From positions 1 to 17,499 of the forward strand of contig JAICPP010000042.1 in NCBI GenBank assembly GCA_025929805.1: a stretch of 17,499 nt of DNA. Reading direction: 5' to 3'. The notes under the pieces were generated by a model that saw only the letters and a program-made list of their open reading frames with translations, had not been told where the DNA came from and did no database searches. This DNA is from Gemmatimonadales bacterium. Lineage in GTDB: Bacteria > Gemmatimonadota > Gemmatimonadetes > Gemmatimonadales > GWC2-71-9. The position numbers and the translations under genes are program-made. Below, one piece after another: positions 14,653 through 17,499 of the stretch; within the stretch, counting starts at the first letter, position 1; each line of letters begins with the position of its first letter.

Positions 14653-14708
14653 TGAGCGACCGGTTGGTCGGGCACGCCACCAACCCTCCCCCGAGGGCTT
14701 CATGGTGG

Positions 14709-14859
14709 CACGAACGGAGAGGTCTCCTGGCTTCGGGACTCCACTCGCCTTCCCGGTTTCCCAGTGGCGACTGAGTGGAGATCTGGCCTAGGGCCAGCTC
14801 CCGTTACAGTGGCGGGGCCGCGCCGGTCTTGCACCGGCTTCCGAGTAGCCCCGTTCGTG
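14709..14859 (-). promoter_or_regulatory. Cobalamin (B12) riboswitch
   Basis: On the minus strand the conserved core is intact. P1 pairs CACGAACGG (rc of 14851-14859) with CCGTTCGTG (rc of 14709-14717), 9 bp. Inside lie GAAGCCGGTGCAAGACCGGC, then GCGGCCCCGCCACTGTAA (the core with the CCCGC-ACTGTAA consensus), then CACTGGGAAACCGGGAAGG, and finally the B12 box AGCCAGGAGACC (14721-14732). These are the defining elements of adenosylcobalamin-type riboswitches. It precedes btuF with about 100 nt of leader, so it should lower expression of the uptake operon when cobalamin is plentiful. Only about 27 nt separate its 5' end from the stop codon of the upstream gene. Confidence 0.95.
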
Positions 14860-14885
14860 TTCCATCTACTATGTGCAGCGCTAGT

Positions 14886-16085
14886 CTACCGGCGCCAGCC
14901 GCCGGCCGCAAGGGCGGCCTCCAGCTCTCCTTTCAGTCTGGCGCGCTCCACCTCGTAACACTTCCACTCATCTTCCGACGTCTGGTTGCGCCGGCCGACA
15001 TAGCGAGCATCCAGCTCGGCTATAGCATCGACCAGATCCGGGGCAGATCGGGGCTTGCCGGGCTGCCGCCGGGCCAGTGCATACCACCCGACCGCAACCA
15101 GTCCGAGCGCCAATCCTCCCACCAATGCGGCGAGCAGCCAAGCTGGTGTCCGGTGCGCGGCCGGGATGGAAAGGCGAACACTGCCGGAGGAAGTGACGGT
15201 CCCAGTCCACCGCTGGAACGAACGGCCCGCGATCTCCTGACTGTCGGCCAACGCCACTCCAGGGGCGAGCACCGTGACCCCGGGCTCCTCCACCAGCACG
15301 TTCAGCAGAATGCCGGGAGTGCCCAGGGGCAATTCGACGATCCTTCGCTGGGCGGGAACTTGATACTGAATGGTGAGCTGCTTTTCTCCCGGAGCGAGAG
15401 CGGCAGTGACGATCAACGAATCACCCGAACGCCGGATGGCCTCTGCCGACACGTCACTTTCGTTCACTTGCAGTCCAACGGTGCCCGCCGGCAGTGCCGC
15501 ACTCCAGGAGCCATGCAGCGTGTCAGGAGCTACTCGCGTGAGCCTACCGGCATTTCGCAGGACGATGACGTCCAGGACGGTGCGCGATCCATCGTCAGCT
15601 GGCCGGGTCAGCACAAAGTGACGGGCCGTCAGGCTCACAGGGGCGTTGCTCGAGGTGTCGTATACCACGATGCGGACGCCGGGGGCCGGCTGGCCAGACT
15701 TCGCGACGACCGGGGACGAGAAGTACTCGATACCGGCGTGGCGGGTGCTGACCAGGTACAAGGCGGCAGTATCGGGTCGAAGAGTGAATCGGAAGGCACC
15801 CCTGCCATCGGATCGGGCCGAGTCAACCGGCCCCTGGACGTCACGGGCTATCTGATGGAGGATGACACGGGCTCCCCGCACTGGCGCGGAATCAGCCTCG
15901 ATCACCTGCCCCGTGACGCGGATGGATTGAGCGAATAAAGGTACGGAGAGGAGGGAACCGACGGAGAGGAGGCAGAGGCTACGGATTAAACTTCCCGAAA
16001 TCCTGGGGGTCCATCTTCTCGAGATAGTCCTTGAGCTTGTCCGCCTCGAGAGAGGGATTGGGAGAAGGCTCGTCGGTCTCGACAC
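14886..16085 (-). CDS. Membrane-anchored protein with carboxypeptidase-regulatory-like domain, function unknown
   Basis: I do not recognise a named family for the whole protein. Its signal peptide reads RSLCLLSVGSLLSVPLFAQ; a carboxypeptidase-regulatory-like domain follows (RVTGQVIEADSAPVRGARVIL ... DGRGAFRFTL). A long beta-rich extracytoplasmic region comes next, then one transmembrane helix near 15080-15150 (WLLAALVGGLALGLVAVGWY). The cytoplasmic tail (DLVDAIAELDARYVGRR ... ERARLKGELEAAL) resembles short helical tails of CcmI-like proteins. No ATG, GTG or TTG lies between the upstream BFN gene's coding region and the signal peptide. The nearest ordinary start is GTG 16085 or 16088, overlapping the BFN gene by over 100 nt without a ribosome site. 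ATC at 15986, just ahead of RSLCLL, would give a perfect signal peptide. The start is therefore uncertain. Confidence 0.75.
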   Translation of the reverse strand: MSRPTSLLPIPLSRRTSSRTISRRWTPRISGSLIRSLCLLSVGSLLSVPLFAQSIRVTGQVIEADSAPVRGARVILHQIARDVQGPVDSARSDGRGAFRFTLRPDTAALYLVSTRHAGIEYFSSPVVAKSGQPAPGVRIVVYDTSSNAPVSLTARHFVLTRPADDGSRTVLDVIVLRNAGRLTRVAPDTLHGSWSAALPAGTVGLQVNESDVSAEAIRRSGDSLIVTAALAPGEKQLTIQYQVPAQRRIVELPLGTPGILLNVLVEEPGVTVLAPGVALADSQEIAGRSFQRWTGTVTSSGSVRLSIPAAHRTPAWLLAALVGGLALGLVAVGWYALARRQPGKPRSAPDLVDAIAELDARYVGRRNQTSEDEWKCYEVERARLKGELEAALAAGGWRR

Positions 16086-16470
16086 CACTCTGATCGAGTA
16101 GCTGGTCACTGGTGAAGATCGGTGCCCGCATTCGAAGGGCCAGGGCAATACTGTCAGAGGGGCGCGCATCCACCTGGAACACGTGATCTTCCCGCCGGAT
16201 CAGCAGCTCCGCAAAGTAGGTGTTCTCCTTGACCGCGCTTATCACCACCCGGCGCAGGTCGCCACCCAACCCGACGAGAATCTGCTTGAGCAGGTCGTGG
16301 GTGAGTGGCCGCTGCGCCTTCATTCCCTGAAGCTCCATGGCGATGGCGCTCGCTTCGGCGGGACCGATCCAGATCGGCAGAACCCGCGACCCCTCCTTCT
16401 CCCGCAGGATCACAACTGGAGTGTTCGTGGTCCGATCGAGGCCGAGGTGGGCCACCGTGACTTCGATCAT
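15979..16470 (-). CDS. Bifunctional nuclease (BFN/DUF151) family protein
   Basis: The 163-residue protein contains the BFN domain over its first 120 residues: MIEVTVAHLGLD, then VVILREKEGSRVLPIWIGPAEASAIAM, the LTHDLL motif, and DARPSDSIALALRMRAPIF. The last pattern is the strongest family mark. Plant members have been reported to cut both RNA and DNA; bacterial roles are poorly known, so nuclease activity here is not assured. The C-terminal 40 residues are acidic and probably flexible (SGVETDEPSPNPSLEADKL). The start ATG follows the ahcY stop by 9 nt with only a weak GAG upstream, consistent with coupled translation. Its 3' end runs into the next gene. Confidence 0.92.
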   Translation of the reverse strand: MIEVTVAHLGLDRTTNTPVVILREKEGSRVLPIWIGPAEASAIAMELQGMKAQRPLTHDLLKQILVGLGGDLRRVVISAVKENTYFAELLIRREDHVFQVDARPSDSIALALRMRAPIFTSDQLLDQSGVETDEPSPNPSLEADKLKDYLEKMDPQDFGKFNP

Positions 16471-16479
16471 CGGCTCAAC

Positions 16480-17499
16480 TCAGGTACCGGCATCCCAGCT
16501 GGCGAGGTACTCCATTTGCTCGGCGGTGAGCGCGTCGATGGTGATGCCCATGGTCTGCAGCTTGAGGCGGGCGATCTCCTGGTCCACCGCTGGGGGCAGC
16601 CGGTGCACCGACTTGCTCATCTTGCCGGCATCCTTGGACAGCACCTCGGCGGCGAGTGCCTGGTTGGCAAAGGACATATCCATGACGCTAGCCGGGTGTC
16701 CCTCAGCAGCAGCGAGGTTGATGAGCCTGCCTTCCGCAAGGACCATGATCCGCCGGCCTTTGACCAGAAATTCCTCGACCATCTCCCGCACGTACCGGCG
16801 TCCGCTGGCGATTCGGGCGAGTCCTTCCAGATCGAGCTCCACATTGAAGTGGCCCGAATTGCACACGATGGCGCCGTCCTTCATGGCGCTGAAGTGCTCG
16901 GGCCGGATCACATGGATGTTGCCGGTCAGGGTAATGAACAGGTCTCCCAGTGGAGCGGCCTCCGTCATTGGTCTGACCTCGAAGCCATCCATGCGAGCCT
17001 CGAGGGCGGGAATCGGATCGACTTCGGTAACGATGACATGCGACCCGGCGCCACGAGCCCGGCTGGCCACGCCGCGTCCACACCATCCATAGCCGGCCAC
17101 GACGACGGTGCTCCCAGCCAGCAGCAAGTTGGTGGCGCGCACTACGCCGTCCAACGTCGATTGGCCGGTGCCATACCGGTTATCGAACATGTGCTTTGTA
17201 TTCGAGTCGTTCACCGCGATGATCGGGAACTGAAGCACGCCCTCCCTGGCCATAGCCTTGAGCCGGATGACTCCAGTCGTGGTCTCCTCGGTCGACCCCC
17301 GCACCGCGCCCACCAGCGCCTTGCGCTCGGCCGAAGATAGCCCCTCGACCCACCGCCGGATGGGCGGCGCGAGGTCATCGAGGCGATTGAGGGCGATCAT
17401 GTGCAGCGACCCGACCAGATCGGCCCCGTCGTCCTGGGTCATGTTGGGCCCGAAGGCCAGCGCCTGCGCGATGTGGGTGTAGTAGGTCTCGTGGTCCTC
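16480..17499 (-). CDS. ahcY: Adenosylhomocysteinase, 3' part (5' end outside window)
   Basis: AhcY hydrolyses S-adenosylhomocysteine to adenosine and homocysteine, clearing a methyltransferase inhibitor. The frame stays open to the window edge, reading HETYYTHIAQALAFGPNMTQ before the next methionine, so the true start lies beyond 17499. About 339 residues are seen. Marks include DDGADLVG, the substrate motif NDSNTKHMFDNRYGTGQS, the NAD-binding loop GYGWCGRG, and NSGHFNVELD. The C-terminus ends EYLASWDAGT and lacks the KPDHYRY tail of common bacterial enzymes, so it is of the shorter type found in Archaea and Thermotoga. Homocysteine made here feeds methionine synthase, which in many bacteria needs the B12 imported by the genes downstream. 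Confidence 0.97.
   Translation of the reverse strand, partial: EDHETYYTHIAQALAFGPNMTQDDGADLVGSLHMIALNRLDDLAPPIRRWVEGLSSAERKALVGAVRGSTEETTTGVIRLKAMAREGVLQFPIIAVNDSNTKHMFDNRYGTGQSTLDGVVRATNLLLAGSTVVVAGYGWCGRGVASRARGAGSHVIVTEVDPIPALEARMDGFEVRPMTEAAPLGDLFITLTGNIHVIRPEHFSAMKDGAIVCNSGHFNVELDLEGLARIASGRRYVREMVEEFLVKGRRIMVLAEGRLINLAAAEGHPASVMDMSFANQALAAEVLSKDAGKMSKSVHRLPPAVDQEIARLKLQTMGITIDALTAEQMEYLASWDAGT

Noticed and set aside
14775..15938. Plus-strand open frame of 387 codons
   Set aside because: It covers the cobalamin riboswitch and the antisense of a gene with signal peptide and transmembrane helix; its own translation shows no domain.
16089..16169. Start of the membrane-anchored protein at ATG 16169
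   Set aside because: This would overlap the BFN gene by about 190 nt and put some 60 arginine- and serine-rich residues ahead of a complete signal peptide.
16183..17340. Plus-strand open frame of 385 codons
   Set aside because: Antisense shadow of ahcY and the BFN gene, both with clear family motifs.

Overview
The window is a GC-rich bacterial chromosome segment in which every gene I can support lies on the minus strand, so transcription runs from the right end to the left. The likely source is a Gram-negative bacterium of the Gemmatimonadota or a related FCB-group lineage. This rests on high GC, a TonB-dependent outer-membrane receptor, secretion-type C-terminal domains of the NYPNPF...WDG...SGVYYY kind, and carboxypeptidase-regulatory-like domains in envelope proteins. 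The phylum is an inference from content, not from a marker-gene comparison.

Right part (17499 to 14886): the 3' part of an adenosylhomocysteinase gene (ahcY, cut by the window edge), then a bifunctional-nuclease (BFN/DUF151) gene, then a membrane-anchored protein with a carboxypeptidase-regulatory-like domain. These three are tightly packed. The third has no ordinary start codon near its signal peptide.

Centre (14859 to 8784): a complete vitamin B12 uptake locus. A cobalamin riboswitch (about 14709-14859) precedes btuF, btuC and btuD (each pair overlapping by 4 nt), then the TonB-dependent receptor gene btuB and a beta-propeller lipoprotein. The lipoprotein's position and architecture recall the Bacteroides surface B12-binding protein BtuG. 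Together they would capture cobalamin at the surface, move it through the outer membrane, bind it in the periplasm and import it through the inner membrane, under feedback control by B12. AhcY next door belongs to the methyl cycle, which often depends on B12 through MetH; the functional link is inferred.

Left-centre (8775 to 5527): recO overlaps selB by 4 nt, so a DNA-repair gene is coupled to the selenocysteine elongation factor. A 95-nt intergenic heptad-repeat element follows, then a small secreted protein that is almost nothing but a FlgD-like/T9SS-type tail domain. A near-perfect hairpin terminator overlaps its stop codon.

Left part (5365 to 18): clpB (disaggregase) overlaps tadA (tRNA wobble deaminase), followed by a secreted von Willebrand factor A protein of the YfbK type, a second heptad-repeat element with inverted arms, and tRNA-Ser(CGA). 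The points most worth a second look are the two heptad-repeat elements, the BtuG-like lipoprotein, the tail-only secreted protein, the predicted expression platform of the riboswitch, and the gene apparently starting on a non-canonical codon.
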